This document shows positions 43,260 to 51,658 of a stretch of 64,000 bases of DNA, piece after piece (within the stretch, counting starts at the first letter, position 1; every line of letters begins with the position of its first letter). The stretch lies in NCBI GenBank assembly GCA_937125225.1, contig CAKZLE010000014.1, positions 100,068-164,067 on the forward strand. Reading direction: 5' to 3'. Source of the DNA: an uncultured Spirochaetia bacterium (lineage in GTDB: Bacteria; Spirochaetota; Spirochaetia; CAKZLE01). The position numbers and the translations under genes are program-made. Below the pieces are notes generated by a model, which worked only from the letters and a program-made list of their open reading frames with translations, was not told the origin of the DNA and did no database searches.

Positions 43260-44252
43260 CTATTCGTTCTCTAAAGAGAAGTTCGTATCAGGGTAGATAT
43301 ATTCTGCCATAATCTTGAAAGCCTCAGGATAGAACCTGTTGGGTTTATAGATAGAGAAGGACTTATCAAGATAGTAGAAACGACCGTTCTTCACAGCTTT
43401 AAGGTCTCCCCATATATCACTTTCTATGATATCTTCCTGCATTCGTGTCATACACTTCTCAACACTACCCATGGTAGTGACGAAGATGATATCAGGGTCC
43501 TGTTCGAGGATATACTCAAGGCTCAACTGTACTCTCGTAGCACCTTCGATAGTGGTATCCTGATAGATATTCTGTGCTCCTAATTGTTCACAATAATACC
43601 CTGTTACCGTATTCTGAGTCTCTACCTTCACATATTTACTCGTAGAGAAGAGGATACATACAGAAGGCCCCTCTTTCGGAGCCTGATTAATGATCGACTG
43701 GACATCCCTCTGGTAGGGGACCATCGTATCATCATAGATATCTCTTCTATCATTGAGTCTTGTGAACAGATCTAGGATGACTCTGAAGTCATCATAGGTA
43801 TTGTAACTGATCGCGACTCCAGGAATACCCTCTGCTGCGAAGAAGTCGCGAACCCCTATCTGGTACTCTGTACCTGATACAACGAGAAAGTCAGGTTCGA
43901 GTTCCATGACGAGTTCACTGTTGATGGTACTGATACTTCCTAATTGAGGTAACTCTTTGGCCTCTTCAGGAACATTGATGGACCCCTTCACTCTTGCAAG
44001 AGAGGTCCCTCCTGACATATACCAGAGATCGAGTATCGAGTTCAATGTGACAATAGGTCTCTCTGGATTCTTTGGTAACTCTACGACCTTACCACTAGCC
44101 TCTTTGAATGTCACTGTAGTATCGGTCTCTCCGATCACTGCCATCTTTGATTCTGCCTCATGCAGAACTGTCTCCTGCTGTGCAGACGCGAACACACACA
44201 TACCTGTGAACATCAGGATGATGCTCAATACCGCTACATAACTCTTTCTCAT
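43260..44252 (-). CDS. btuF: ABC importer substrate-binding protein, probably for cobalamin or a precursor
   Basis: A 330-residue periplasmic protein with a signal peptide ending in ASA before QQETV. The body is a type III (helix-backbone) binding protein: VELPKNPERPIVTLNSILDLW, then LEPDFLVVSGTE and LSLEYILEQDPDIIFVTTMG. GGAGG sits 5 nt before the ATG, downstream of a B12 riboswitch. Riboswitch control makes cobalamin, cobinamide or another corrinoid the most likely ligand. Confidence 0.84.
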   Translation of the reverse strand: MRKSYVAVLSIILMFTGMCVFASAQQETVLHEAESKMAVIGETDTTVTFKEASGKVVELPKNPERPIVTLNSILDLWYMSGGTSLARVKGSINVPEEAKELPQLGSISTINSELVMELEPDFLVVSGTEYQIGVRDFFAAEGIPGVAISYNTYDDFRVILDLFTRLNDRRDIYDDTMVPYQRDVQSIINQAPKEGPSVCILFSTSKYVKVETQNTVTGYYCEQLGAQNIYQDTTIEGATRVQLSLEYILEQDPDIIFVTTMGSVEKCMTRMQEDIIESDIWGDLKAVKNGRFYYLDKSFSIYKPNRFYPEAFKIMAEYIYPDTNFSLENE

Positions 44253-44472
44253 ACAATCCTCCGTGTTGTTTTTACCTCAAACAGCATCAGAGATTCCTCT
44301 ATCACATAGGAATCTCAGGCAGGTCTTCTGACTTACGGATCATATGCTACACATCTCCTTCCCATGGGTACTCCCACAGTGGTTCGCTGATGTGCACATC
44401 CCCGATTACAGCTTCTTCAAGTGCAGGAGTCTCACCTGCTTCCCTATTCTGCCGAATTGGCCACCTGAAATC
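44253..44472 (-). promoter_or_regulatory. Cobalamin riboswitch of the btuFCD/ABC-2 operon
   Basis: The minus-strand RNA contains the B12 core: GGGAAGCAGGTGAGACTCC, GCACTTGAAGAAGCTGTAA, then GGGAAGG and the B12 box AAGTCAGAAGACCTGCCT (44318-44336). P1 can form between 44464-44472 and the segment just after the box (GAUUUCAGG with CCUGAGAUU). The same segment is also one arm of a perfect 9-bp hairpin (44291-44299 with 44309-44317). The two pairings exclude each other, a likely switch. The ribosome-binding site GGAGG (44258-44262) lies downstream and its GAGGAUU partly complements the free arm AAUCUC, so control of translation is plausible. A TATAAT overlapping the cbiH stop may be its promoter -10 box. 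Confidence 0.92.
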
Positions 44473-44513
44473 TTTATTCTGATTTCATATCATAATCTGC
44501 ATTTGCCGCAGTA

Positions 44514-45254
44514 TTATACGTTATATCCTCTAGGTGTGATCATGCGATCACCCACTCTCTTTGTCGAACTATTCCCGATCACGACGACAGTCCTCATATC
44601 AACGAGATCCTGTCTCGTAAAAGCCTCCTCTAGGGTCAGGCAGACAACACTCTGATCCTTCCGGTATCCGTTTCTCACGATACCCACTGGAGTTTCAGAA
44701 GAACAGTTTGCCCTATACTCTTCAAGGACCCAATTGTAGAGTTCTAATCGTTTGATACTCTTGGGATTATAGAGGACTAATACATAGTCTCCCTCTATGG
44801 CCATCTTCACTCGTCGCTTGATCAGGTCTGCCTCTGTGAGGAGATCACTTAAAGAGAGCACCACGAAATCATGGATAAGCGGTGCCCCGAGTAGTGCGGC
44901 TGCAGCTGTTGCTGCAGTGATTCCGGGGATGACGGTGATCTGGTCATACTCCGCTTCTTCAGCTAGCTCGAAGATCAAACCTGCTAAGGAGAAGACTCCT
45001 GCATCTCCACCACAGATCATTGCTACATCTCGCCCATCTCGTAGGGTATTCACCGCAAGGGTACATCGATCGATCTCCTGACGCATCCCATTCCCGAATA
45101 CATCTTTTCCCCCTATAAGAGGTGTGATCATATCTATATAGGTCTTATACCCGATGATACATTCTGATTTCTTTATTGCCTCTCGTGCTGCTTGTGGAAT
45201 GAGATCAATCGTTCCCGGTCCAGTACTCACGATATATAATCTAGCTTCATTCAT
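44514..45254 (-). CDS. cbiH: Precorrin-3B/cobalt-factor III C17-methyltransferase
   Basis: A 246-residue SAM-dependent methyltransferase of the tetrapyrrole family: LYIVSTGPGTIDLIPQAAREAI at the start, MICGGDAGVFSLAG, VIPGITAATAAAALLGAPLIHDF and VLYNPKS. It methylates C17 and contracts the ring in the anaerobic B12 pathway. It is the last gene of the cbi operon, and the btuF riboswitch begins in the 40 bp after its stop. Confidence 0.93.
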   Translation of the reverse strand: MNEARLYIVSTGPGTIDLIPQAAREAIKKSECIIGYKTYIDMITPLIGGKDVFGNGMRQEIDRCTLAVNTLRDGRDVAMICGGDAGVFSLAGLIFELAEEAEYDQITVIPGITAATAAAALLGAPLIHDFVVLSLSDLLTEADLIKRRVKMAIEGDYVLVLYNPKSIKRLELYNWVLEEYRANCSSETPVGIVRNGYRKDQSVVCLTLEEAFTRQDLVDMRTVVVIGNSSTKRVGDRMITPRGYNV

Positions 45255-46001
45255 CTATGCCAACTCCTCTTTCACTATAGCAATGGTCACCTTCCCAACA
45301 ACGATTCTTGGAAGAACGAGTCTCGCATTCTTTCCGGTCAGGAGAGCACAGGGTTCTGCAACTCCCTCTATACCGAATCTCCTCTGAGCCGCATCTGATA
45401 GGGTCTGTGCACCGGTGAAGTGTTTGAGCCTATCCTCAGGCAGGAACAGGATCGGCAGATCCATCCTCTCACAGCCTTCAATAAGCCCTCTCTCATCAGA
45501 TTTCAACCAGGCAGAGGCACAGATCCTCACCTCGCTCCTATCGATTCCTACTCTCTCGAGACCCTCATCAACTGCTGTGATGATCTCCTGGACACTGACA
45601 CCTTTTCTACAACCGATCCCAAGAACGAATGACTTCCGGGTATCTGATGCTGTGGTTATCACCGGTTCTGCATTCAGAAGCGAGGCGACCTTCCAAGCTA
45701 GAGTATTCGCTCCCCCCTCGTGTCCAGAGAGTGCTGCTATCGCATAACGACAGGCATCATCAACGACGACGACTGCAGGATCCTCATACTTACTGGTGAT
45801 ATGGGAGGCGATGACCCGATAGACGATACCTTGAGCCATGAAGAACACAAGCCCCTCATATTCATGAAAGTGTTCATCCACCCAACTACGCAATCTTCCC
45901 TTACCTCTCACATCGATGACCTCACTCTCAGAGAGAAGTCGTTGGAGTCTCTTCGCTGAGGTATAGCTGGAGTCTGTTATGGCGATGAGAGCTATACTCA
46001 T
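45255..46001 (-). CDS. cbiG: CbiG-like cobalt-precorrin 5A hydrolase, short form
   Basis: A 248-residue protein. The N-terminal half (GLVFFMAQGIVYRVIASHI; DDACRYAIAALSGHEGGANTLA) and the C-terminal half (VLGIGCRKGVSVQEI; ALLTGKNARLVLPRIVVGKVTIAI) match CbiG, which opens the lactone and releases the C2 fragment at ring contraction. It is about 100 residues shorter than the usual enzyme because the middle domain is reduced. It overlaps cbiF by 4 nt and abuts cbiH. Confidence 0.9.
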   Translation of the reverse strand: MSIALIAITDSSYTSAKRLQRLLSESEVIDVRGKGRLRSWVDEHFHEYEGLVFFMAQGIVYRVIASHITSKYEDPAVVVVDDACRYAIAALSGHEGGANTLAWKVASLLNAEPVITTASDTRKSFVLGIGCRKGVSVQEIITAVDEGLERVGIDRSEVRICASAWLKSDERGLIEGCERMDLPILFLPEDRLKHFTGAQTLSDAAQRRFGIEGVAEPCALLTGKNARLVLPRIVVGKVTIAIVKEELA

Positions 46002-46753
46002 GCATTCCCCTTTCGATAGCCATGGGTGAAGGAGGCATCATAGAGCTTAGATAGTTCGAATTCGTTGTTCAGGACCTCTCCGACGAAGATGAGAGCCTGT
46101 CGAGTCAATGAGTTATCCTCAGTTATCTTAGCAAGTTCATCCAAGGTCCCTCTGAAGACCTTCTGATCTGGCCAGCTCGCTCGATAGACGATCGCTACCG
46201 GGGTCTTTGGAGGATACTCTTTGAGGAGTTTCTCCTCTACCTCTTTTGCCATTCCGATACTCAAGAAGAGTATCATGGTCGCTTGAGCCTTTGCGAGAAG
46301 TGCAAGATCCTCTTTTTCAGGTGTCGGAGTCCTTCCTGATATTCGAGAGAGGATCACGCTCTGACTGACACTCGGGAGAGTCAATTCCTGTTCAAGGACC
46401 GCAGCAGATGCCTGGAATGATGAGACACCAGGTATGACCTGAAAAGGGATTCCCTCTTCTCGCAGATAGGCTATCTGTTCTCCGATAGCCCCATAGATCG
46501 AGGGATCTCCAGTATGAACACGTGCGATCGTGATATCTGAATCCCTGTACTCGTTATATACGGCACAGACCTCATCTAGGTTCATAGAGGCAGAATTCAT
46601 GATCACCGCATCATCAGAGGCATGTTCTAAGACCCTCTCTGGAACAAGAGAACCTGCATAGATGACGACAGTTGCCTCACCGATGAGTCTTGCCCCTTTT
46701 ATGGTAATGAGTTCCGGGTCTCCTGGACCTGCTCCGATAAAATACACTTTCAT
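45998..46753 (-). CDS. cbiF: Cobalt-precorrin-4 C11-methyltransferase
   Basis: A 251-residue tetrapyrrole methyltransferase. VYFIGAGPGDPELITIKGARLI, YAGSLVPERVLEH, RVHTGDPSIYGAIGEQI, VIPGVSSFQASAAVLEQELTLP and the active-site VILSRISGRTP are characteristic of CobM/CbiF. ATG 46753 follows the cbiL stop directly (TAGTATG); a GTG four codons upstream also fits. It transfers methyl from SAM to C11 of the corrin ring. Confidence 0.93.
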   Translation of the reverse strand: MKVYFIGAGPGDPELITIKGARLIGEATVVIYAGSLVPERVLEHASDDAVIMNSASMNLDEVCAVYNEYRDSDITIARVHTGDPSIYGAIGEQIAYLREEGIPFQVIPGVSSFQASAAVLEQELTLPSVSQSVILSRISGRTPTPEKEDLALLAKAQATMILFLSIGMAKEVEEKLLKEYPPKTPVAIVYRASWPDQKVFRGTLDELAKITEDNSLTRQALIFVGEVLNNEFELSKLYDASFTHGYRKGNA

Positions 46754-46754
46754 A

Positions 46755-47477
46755 CTAATCCCCACTCTTCTTTTCGATTATGAGAATCGACAGATTCCCG
46801 TTCGCATTGCGGATCTCATCGATCCCGACATATATCTTCTGGTCAGGCATACTCGCTCTTCTGACCAGTCTTACATCATATTGGTCTTCTAGATCCTCAA
46901 GCCAGCTGACTGCAACAGAGAGTCTCTTAGCGACCTTCATACATACTAACCGCTTATGGAGGGATAGAAGATCCAATAGCTCATCCTTCCTATCGGGAAG
47001 GGGTACGACCCCAAAGCTATCATTACCTATAGCCAATGGTTCAGCGGTAGCGACCGCTGCTACCTGGATACTAGAGATTCCCGGGACTATAGTGATCGGT
47101 ACCGCTTCAGAGGTGCCTTTTACCGCCTTTATGAGATAACCCATCGTGCTGTAGATGGTAGGATCTCCTATGGTCACACAGACACAATACCCTGTGGTCT
47201 CGATCATACTGATGATCTTCTCAGCTCTCCTGTTCCAATGTCCCTGTCTATCTTCTGGCGTCTTAGCCATGGAGAAATCGAGTTCTGATAGTTTTCCATC
47301 CAACCCACCGATCGACCGAAGGATATCCATTGCCAGAGAGCTTGCGATACTCCCCTTCGGGACCTGGATCTCTCCTGCCGTCTGAAGGATCTTAAGGGCC
47401 TTTATCGTGATAAGTTCCGGATCACCAGGACCCAAGCCGATACAATAGAGTCCTTTTAGAGCAGAATCATCACACAT
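46755..47477 (-). CDS. cbiL: Cobalt-factor II C20-methyltransferase
   Basis: A 240-residue tetrapyrrole methyltransferase: LYCIGLGPGDPELITIKALKIL, IQVPKGSIASSLAMDIL, VTIGDPTIYSTMGYLI and VPGISSIQVAAVATAEPL. The last motifs mark CobI/CbiL, which methylates C20. GGAGG lies 10 nt before the ATG; the start overlaps the end of cbiE by 22 nt. Confidence 0.92.
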   Translation of the reverse strand: MCDDSALKGLYCIGLGPGDPELITIKALKILQTAGEIQVPKGSIASSLAMDILRSIGGLDGKLSELDFSMAKTPEDRQGHWNRRAEKIISMIETTGYCVCVTIGDPTIYSTMGYLIKAVKGTSEAVPITIVPGISSIQVAAVATAEPLAIGNDSFGVVPLPDRKDELLDLLSLHKRLVCMKVAKRLSVAVSWLEDLEDQYDVRLVRRASMPDQKIYVGIDEIRNANGNLSILIIEKKSGD

Positions 47478-48067
47478 ATACGGTAATCCTCCATCAGGAC
47501 CTCTGAGGCCTTCATCTTCACTATCGTCTCAAACTCATAGGAGAGATCATATCCGATGATGAGTTCTCTATCTCCTCTACCCTGAGAACAAAGATAATGG
47601 GCTATCTTCCCAGGAGATGTCTTCGTATCTAGAAGGAGGACACTCATCTGTTCATTGAGTAGATCGGTCCACCTTTGCGGGCTGTTTCCATGCATGCTGA
47701 TCAATTGAGCACCCTGCCAGGGGAGCCCGACTTTAGTGAACAGGTATTGGAAACTGCTTAAACCAGGAATGACCTGCAGTCTCAGATCCGAGAGGCTCTC
47801 TCTGATCAACCTCAAAGGGCTGTGATATCCTGGGTCTCCTGATACGAGAATGGCGATGCTATATCCCTTATATCTCTCAAGAGAATCTCTGATCAGAGGC
47901 TCATATCCACCCTTCAGTGGAACCAAGATCTTCTGAGTCCCCTCATAACTCTCTAGATGGCGTCTTCCACCAATGAGGACATCCGCACGATCTATGACCT
48001 TGACTGCCAGCGGCAGAAGGTAGTCGGGATTGCCAGGCCCCATCCCTACGATATATAGATCAATCAT
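47456..48067 (-). CDS. cbiE: Cobalt-precorrin-7 C5-methyltransferase
   Basis: A 203-residue protein matching CbiE: LYIVGMGPGNPDYLLPLAVKVI, DVLIGGRRHLESY, LVSGDPGYHSPLRLI, VIPGLSSFQYLFTKVGLPWQGAQLISMHG. It is a stand-alone CbiE; the CbiT decarboxylase domain often fused to it (CobL) is not present and no separate cbiT is in the window. GGGAGG precedes the ATG. Confidence 0.9.
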   Translation of the reverse strand: MIDLYIVGMGPGNPDYLLPLAVKVIDRADVLIGGRRHLESYEGTQKILVPLKGGYEPLIRDSLERYKGYSIAILVSGDPGYHSPLRLIRESLSDLRLQVIPGLSSFQYLFTKVGLPWQGAQLISMHGNSPQRWTDLLNEQMSVLLLDTKTSPGKIAHYLCSQGRGDRELIIGYDLSYEFETIVKMKASEVLMEDYRICVMILL

Positions 48068-49160
48068 TCGAGACCTCCCGACTAGAGATATCAGAGAGGA
48101 CCTCTCCAGATAGATCGAGTATGATCGATCTCAGAGGGATCGCTTTTTTCATATAGAGCAATGACCGCTCGATGAGCCTTCTGTTGAGAGAATCGAATAC
48201 TGCTTTGAGACCCTTCTCTCTGATGATCTTTGAGGCCGCTTCAGCGGTGACAGACTCCATGAGGGCTTCGACAGTCTCTCTGTCTGCCCCGACAAGAGCT
48301 GCATGAGCAGCTATGGTCTCCAGTCTCGCATCACCATATTTACAGTGGGTATTGAACATACCAGCAGATACTTTGGCCATCTTACCGATATGAGCACAGA
48401 GAATGATCTCTTTGAAATTCTGTGCGACGGCCTTATCCAATGCGAATCCAACATAATCACCAAACAGGATCGATTGGCTCTCAGCTATTCCATTCTTTGC
48501 AGTATATTTCTCACCGACATAACCTGAAAGTAGATATATCGAATCAGCCCCGCTCTTTCTCACGACTCTCACGTTCAAAGCGATTGAGCTCTTGTAGGCT
48601 CTTGAGGACTTTGGCTCTATGATGCCTGAACTCCCTATGATACTGATCCCACCAGTGATCCCGAGTCTCGGGTTCCAGGTCTGAGATGCTAGAACTTCCC
48701 CTTCAGGAACAGATAGCACCACTGATAGCCCTCCCTTCTCAGGGATAAAAGGTTTCAACTCACTGAGGATCCGTCTTACCGGTCCGGGATTTATCGCAGA
48801 TTCACCTGGAGGGACCGGTAGACCCTCTCGTGTCACACGCCCAACACCCTCACCGCCAACGATCGTGATACCTGGCTCCTCAGATATCGAGACTTCTGCT
48901 CTGAACTCCTTCCCGTTCGTGATATCTGTATCATCCCCACTATCTTTGAATATCCCGTAACAGGCCGAAGTGGTGTTCCTCGATATCTCGAAGACTGGAA
49001 GATCGAGAGTCATGGCAGGAAGTATGACTTCAATAGTCTCTACCGTTCTCTGTTCAGTCAATGCCATCGCAGCAGCCTTTGCGGTTGCTTGGGCACAGGT
49101 ACCCGAAGTGAAGCCACGACGCAAGCCGTTGACGGTTCCGAGTACTTTCTTATAATCCAT
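48060..49160 (-). CDS. cbiD: Cobalt-precorrin-5B C1-methyltransferase
   Basis: A 366-residue protein of the CbiD family: GLRRGFTSGTCAQATAKAAAMAL at the start, GGEGVGRVTREGLPVPPGESAINPGPVR, and LCAHIGKMAKVSAGMFNTHCKYGDARLE. It methylates C1 in the anaerobic branch, so its presence identifies the pathway as oxygen-independent. AGGTAGATAGC precedes the ATG. Confidence 0.95.
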   Translation of the reverse strand: MDYKKVLGTVNGLRRGFTSGTCAQATAKAAAMALTEQRTVETIEVILPAMTLDLPVFEISRNTTSACYGIFKDSGDDTDITNGKEFRAEVSISEEPGITIVGGEGVGRVTREGLPVPPGESAINPGPVRRILSELKPFIPEKGGLSVVLSVPEGEVLASQTWNPRLGITGGISIIGSSGIIEPKSSRAYKSSIALNVRVVRKSGADSIYLLSGYVGEKYTAKNGIAESQSILFGDYVGFALDKAVAQNFKEIILCAHIGKMAKVSAGMFNTHCKYGDARLETIAAHAALVGADRETVEALMESVTAEAASKIIREKGLKAVFDSLNRRLIERSLLYMKKAIPLRSIILDLSGEVLSDISSREVSND

Positions 49161-49161
49161 G

Positions 49162-49809
49162 CTATCTACCTGCTAACGCTATGAGGCCATTCACGATCGC
49201 TGCTGCGATCGGAGAGCCTCCACGCCTGTCAGGATTCGTGATGAAGGGTACGTCCAGATCAAGAAGTTCGATCTTACTCTCTGCAGCTCCGACGAACCCG
49301 ACGGGAACACCTACGATGAGAGCAGGTCTCACTTCACCGGCCTTGATGAGATCGATCAGTTCGAATAGTGCGGTCGGGGCATTACCGATGGCAACGATCC
49401 CTCCATCATACTCGGATCTTGCCAATCTGATCGCAGCTGCAGATTTCGTAGTACCGTCTTCAACGGCCAGCGCTGAAGCCTCATCACTGTAGAGCATACA
49501 AGAGAGAGATCCACTATAGACATCTGGTAGCCTTGCTCTGATCCCAGAGGAGACCATCGAGACATCGGTATAGATGTTTCTACTCTCTCTGATCGCCTTC
49601 ACTCCGGCTTCTATCGCTTGAGGGTGGAATACGAAGGTCTTCGAGAACTCGACATCTGCAGTCGTATGTGCGATACGAGTCCTGATGAGCATCTGATCAT
49701 CATCACAGGTATAGTCACCGAACTCCTCTTTTATGATCGAGAAACTCCTTGAATATATCTCTTGGGGCCTCAGATATTGTCTTCCTCGTTCAGTCTTATT
49801 CTCTTCCAT
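49162..49809 (-). CDS. cbiC: Cobalt-precorrin-8 methylmutase
   Basis: The protein has 215 residues from ATG 49809. It carries EIYSRSFSIIKEEFGDY, RIAHTTADVEFSKTFVFHP with the active-site His, and VGVPVGFVGAAESKIELL and TNPDRRGGSPIAAAIVNGLI, all diagnostic. It moves the C11 methyl group to C12, forming cobyrinate. The open frame extends 18 codons further upstream into cbiA, but AGAGGA is placed for ATG 49809. It overlaps cbiA by 14 nt. Confidence 0.95.
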   Translation of the reverse strand: MEENKTERGRQYLRPQEIYSRSFSIIKEEFGDYTCDDDQMLIRTRIAHTTADVEFSKTFVFHPQAIEAGVKAIRESRNIYTDVSMVSSGIRARLPDVYSGSLSCMLYSDEASALAVEDGTTKSAAAIRLARSEYDGGIVAIGNAPTALFELIDLIKAGEVRPALIVGVPVGFVGAAESKIELLDLDVPFITNPDRRGGSPIAAAIVNGLIALAGR

Positions 49810-51172
49810 GGTATTCCTCTGCTTTCTGTATGAATGATCGTAATATGTGAATGTTCGATGCAAAATGAAAGTGCACCCAGCTTCCTAATGTGTTCTTATA
49901 GGTCAATCCATCGTTGAGCACTCTCTCACCCTTCTTCACTGAGAAGAGAGCTTCTCTCTTTGGAATAACCCTATCGAGCTCTGCCCAATGGAACACATGC
50001 CCTTTTATCTTGCTGTGTATATCACCGAATATACTCGGATGGAGGGTATCGACTTCACAATACCCGAGAGAGCGAAGAGACCTGTTCATGATCGCCTGAT
50101 AGTCGAACACCCCAAGCATAGGATATCTCTCAGCACTAGTCTCGATAGAGTTGCACAGATACATGAGACCACCACATTCGGCGAGTACAGGTATCTCCGA
50201 CTCGATGAGATCTACCAAGGATCTTCTCATCGTCTTATTCTCACTGAGCTCTCGAGCATGTAGTTCGGGATACCCCCCACCGAAATAGATGGCTGACAGA
50301 TCGTCAGGTACTCTCTTGTCTGAGATAGGACTGAAGGAGATCAACTGGGCCCCCGAGGCCTCCATAAGATCCAGGTTATCCTGGTAGTAGAAGTTGAAGG
50401 CACTATCCTGTGCTATCCCTATACGTATCTTCCCGTTATGATGATTCCCCTTCACCGGTAGTCTTTGGGTGACTAACTCAGAGGATCGTACCTGTTCTGC
50501 GATCCGAAGGAGCATATCAAGGTCAAGATACTCTTCAAGGATCTCTGCTATCTCATCGAACTTGTTATTCCAGATTTCCGTATCCTCTGCAGGTATGAGG
50601 CCAAGATGGCGAGAACCCATGATCAGGGTCTCATCCTTTGGTATCGAACCTATGACAGGGATATCGGTATAGTGATCAATAGCATCTGTCAGGATCTCGC
50701 TATGTCTTCTTGATCCTACTCGATTGAAGATGACCCCGGCTACATTCACCTCGGGATCGAACTCACAGAATCCTTTGATGAGAGCTGCAGCACTTCTTGC
50801 CATGGCTCGTGCGTCGATGACAAGTATGACCGGTAGCTTCAATATCTTTGAGAGATGCGCTGCCGACCCCCTCTCATCATGAGCACCTGCACCATCATAG
50901 AGGCCCATGACCCCCTCGACGATCGAGATATCTGATGGTTGACGATGATAGAGTTCCTCTACGGTCTGGGGCTCGCAGAGCATGGTATCAAGATTCCTGG
51001 AAGTTCTACCTGCTGCGATGGTATGGAGTTTTGGGTCAAGATAATCAGGACCAGCCTTCCAAGGTTGGACAGCATAGCCTCTGCGAGCGAACGCACGCAT
51101 CAATCCCATACTCACGGTCGTCTTTCCACAACCGGAATGGGTTCCTGCAATGAGGATACCACGATTATTCAT
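49796..51172 (-). CDS. cbiA: Cobyrinate a,c-diamide synthase
   Basis: This 458-residue glutamine amidotransferase starts with IAGTHSGCGKTTVSMGL (ATP site) and KAGPDYLDPKLH, and has a C-terminal triad-type domain with FGGGYPELHA, the nucleophile Cys in LAECGGLMYL, and GHVFHWAELD. It amidates the a and c side chains of cobyrinate. Unlike the neighbouring genes it has no Shine-Dalgarno sequence; the bases before ATG read GATCCTCC, the anti-SD sense. An 18-codon ORF starting in the riboswitch hairpin ends 8 nt inside this gene, so its translation is probably coupled to that ORF. Confidence 0.94.
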   Translation of the reverse strand: MNNRGILIAGTHSGCGKTTVSMGLMRAFARRGYAVQPWKAGPDYLDPKLHTIAAGRTSRNLDTMLCEPQTVEELYHRQPSDISIVEGVMGLYDGAGAHDERGSAAHLSKILKLPVILVIDARAMARSAAALIKGFCEFDPEVNVAGVIFNRVGSRRHSEILTDAIDHYTDIPVIGSIPKDETLIMGSRHLGLIPAEDTEIWNNKFDEIAEILEEYLDLDMLLRIAEQVRSSELVTQRLPVKGNHHNGKIRIGIAQDSAFNFYYQDNLDLMEASGAQLISFSPISDKRVPDDLSAIYFGGGYPELHARELSENKTMRRSLVDLIESEIPVLAECGGLMYLCNSIETSAERYPMLGVFDYQAIMNRSLRSLGYCEVDTLHPSIFGDIHSKIKGHVFHWAELDRVIPKREALFSVKKGERVLNDGLTYKNTLGSWVHFHFASNIHILRSFIQKAEEYHGRE

Positions 51173-51221
51173 GGAGGATCATTTGATCATAAAAACAAGA
51201 AAATATGTTACACATATTCAT
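51165..51221 (-). CDS. 18-codon leader ORF between the cbi riboswitch and cbiA
   Basis: The minus-strand sequence GGGTGAGG-TATA-ATG gives a good ribosome-binding site 4 nt before an ATG, followed by 17 more codons and TAA, encoding MNMCNIFSCFYDQMILHE. The stop codon lies within the first three codons of cbiA in another frame (8-nt overlap). The ribosome-binding site is in the loop and the ATG in the 3' arm of the riboswitch hairpin P13. The peptide itself shows no family; translation, not the product, is likely what matters. Existence is inferred from sequence only. Confidence 0.55.
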   Translation of the reverse strand: MNMCNIFSCFYDQMILHE

Positions 51222-51402
51222 TATACCTCACCCAGAACATAATGATAAAATCGTTGTTATAGGCTGGTCTCCTGACTATATGCTCTTTACTTACACCTTC
51301 CCGATCATAGATCAGTGGTAAAAGGTAAGTACACCGCAACATTACAGTGCCTGGGGGCGTACAAGATTCTCACTTGTTTCCCAATTAAGTATTCACACCT
51401 AT
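51218..51402 (-). promoter_or_regulatory. Cobalamin riboswitch of the cbi operon with translational expression platform
   Basis: The minus-strand RNA has TTGGGAAACAAGTGAGAATC, a GGGAAGG-type core, and the B12 box AGTCAGGAGACCAGCCT (51261-51277). P1 can pair AUAGG (51398-51402) with CCUAU (51259-51263). A 7-bp hairpin follows, UCAUUAU (51239-51245) with AUAAUGA (51218-51224), whose 14-nt loop holds GGGUGAGG. Six bases of that loop (GGUGAG) can pair with CUUACC (51324-51329) in the P5 loop, the kissing contact known from cobalamin riboswitches. Ligand binding should therefore cover the ribosome-binding site of the 18-codon leader ORF. Confidence 0.92.
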
Positions 51403-51409
51403 TACCTCA

Positions 51410-51438
51410 TTCATACAATGAAGAAGTCTACTTGTCAA
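51410..51438 (-). promoter_or_regulatory. Promoter of the cbi operon
   Basis: On the minus strand TTGACA (51433-51438), 17 nt, TATGAA (51410-51415). Initiation about 7 nt downstream falls one or two bases before the 5' strand of riboswitch P1, the usual arrangement. The 256 bp between P1 and cbiP hold otherwise only a 12-bp palindrome, CTAGAATTCTAG (51543-51554); no clear plus-strand promoter was identified. Confidence 0.65.
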
Positions 51439-51658
51439 TGAATTCGCATGATTCCCTATATCTTTACCAAGAAACTCTGAAAAATCCTAAGATTATTCAA
51501 TACTACAACTAGGAGATATACCATACTTGTGTGAAAGTATACCTAGAATTCTAGAAGATTATTTTCAAGTCTGACTATTTACACGGTAGGCGTAACATGG
51601 TATGCAGAAGACATATTCGTGATACAGAACCTATCTCATAGGATACAAGGAGTACGAT

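Noticed and set aside
51216..51229. TATAAT on the minus strand just before cbiA as a promoter
   Set aside because: These bases are the 3' arm of the riboswitch hairpin (AUAAUGA) and the spacer of the leader ORF ribosome-binding site; no -35 box lies at the right distance, and a better promoter sits upstream of the riboswitch.
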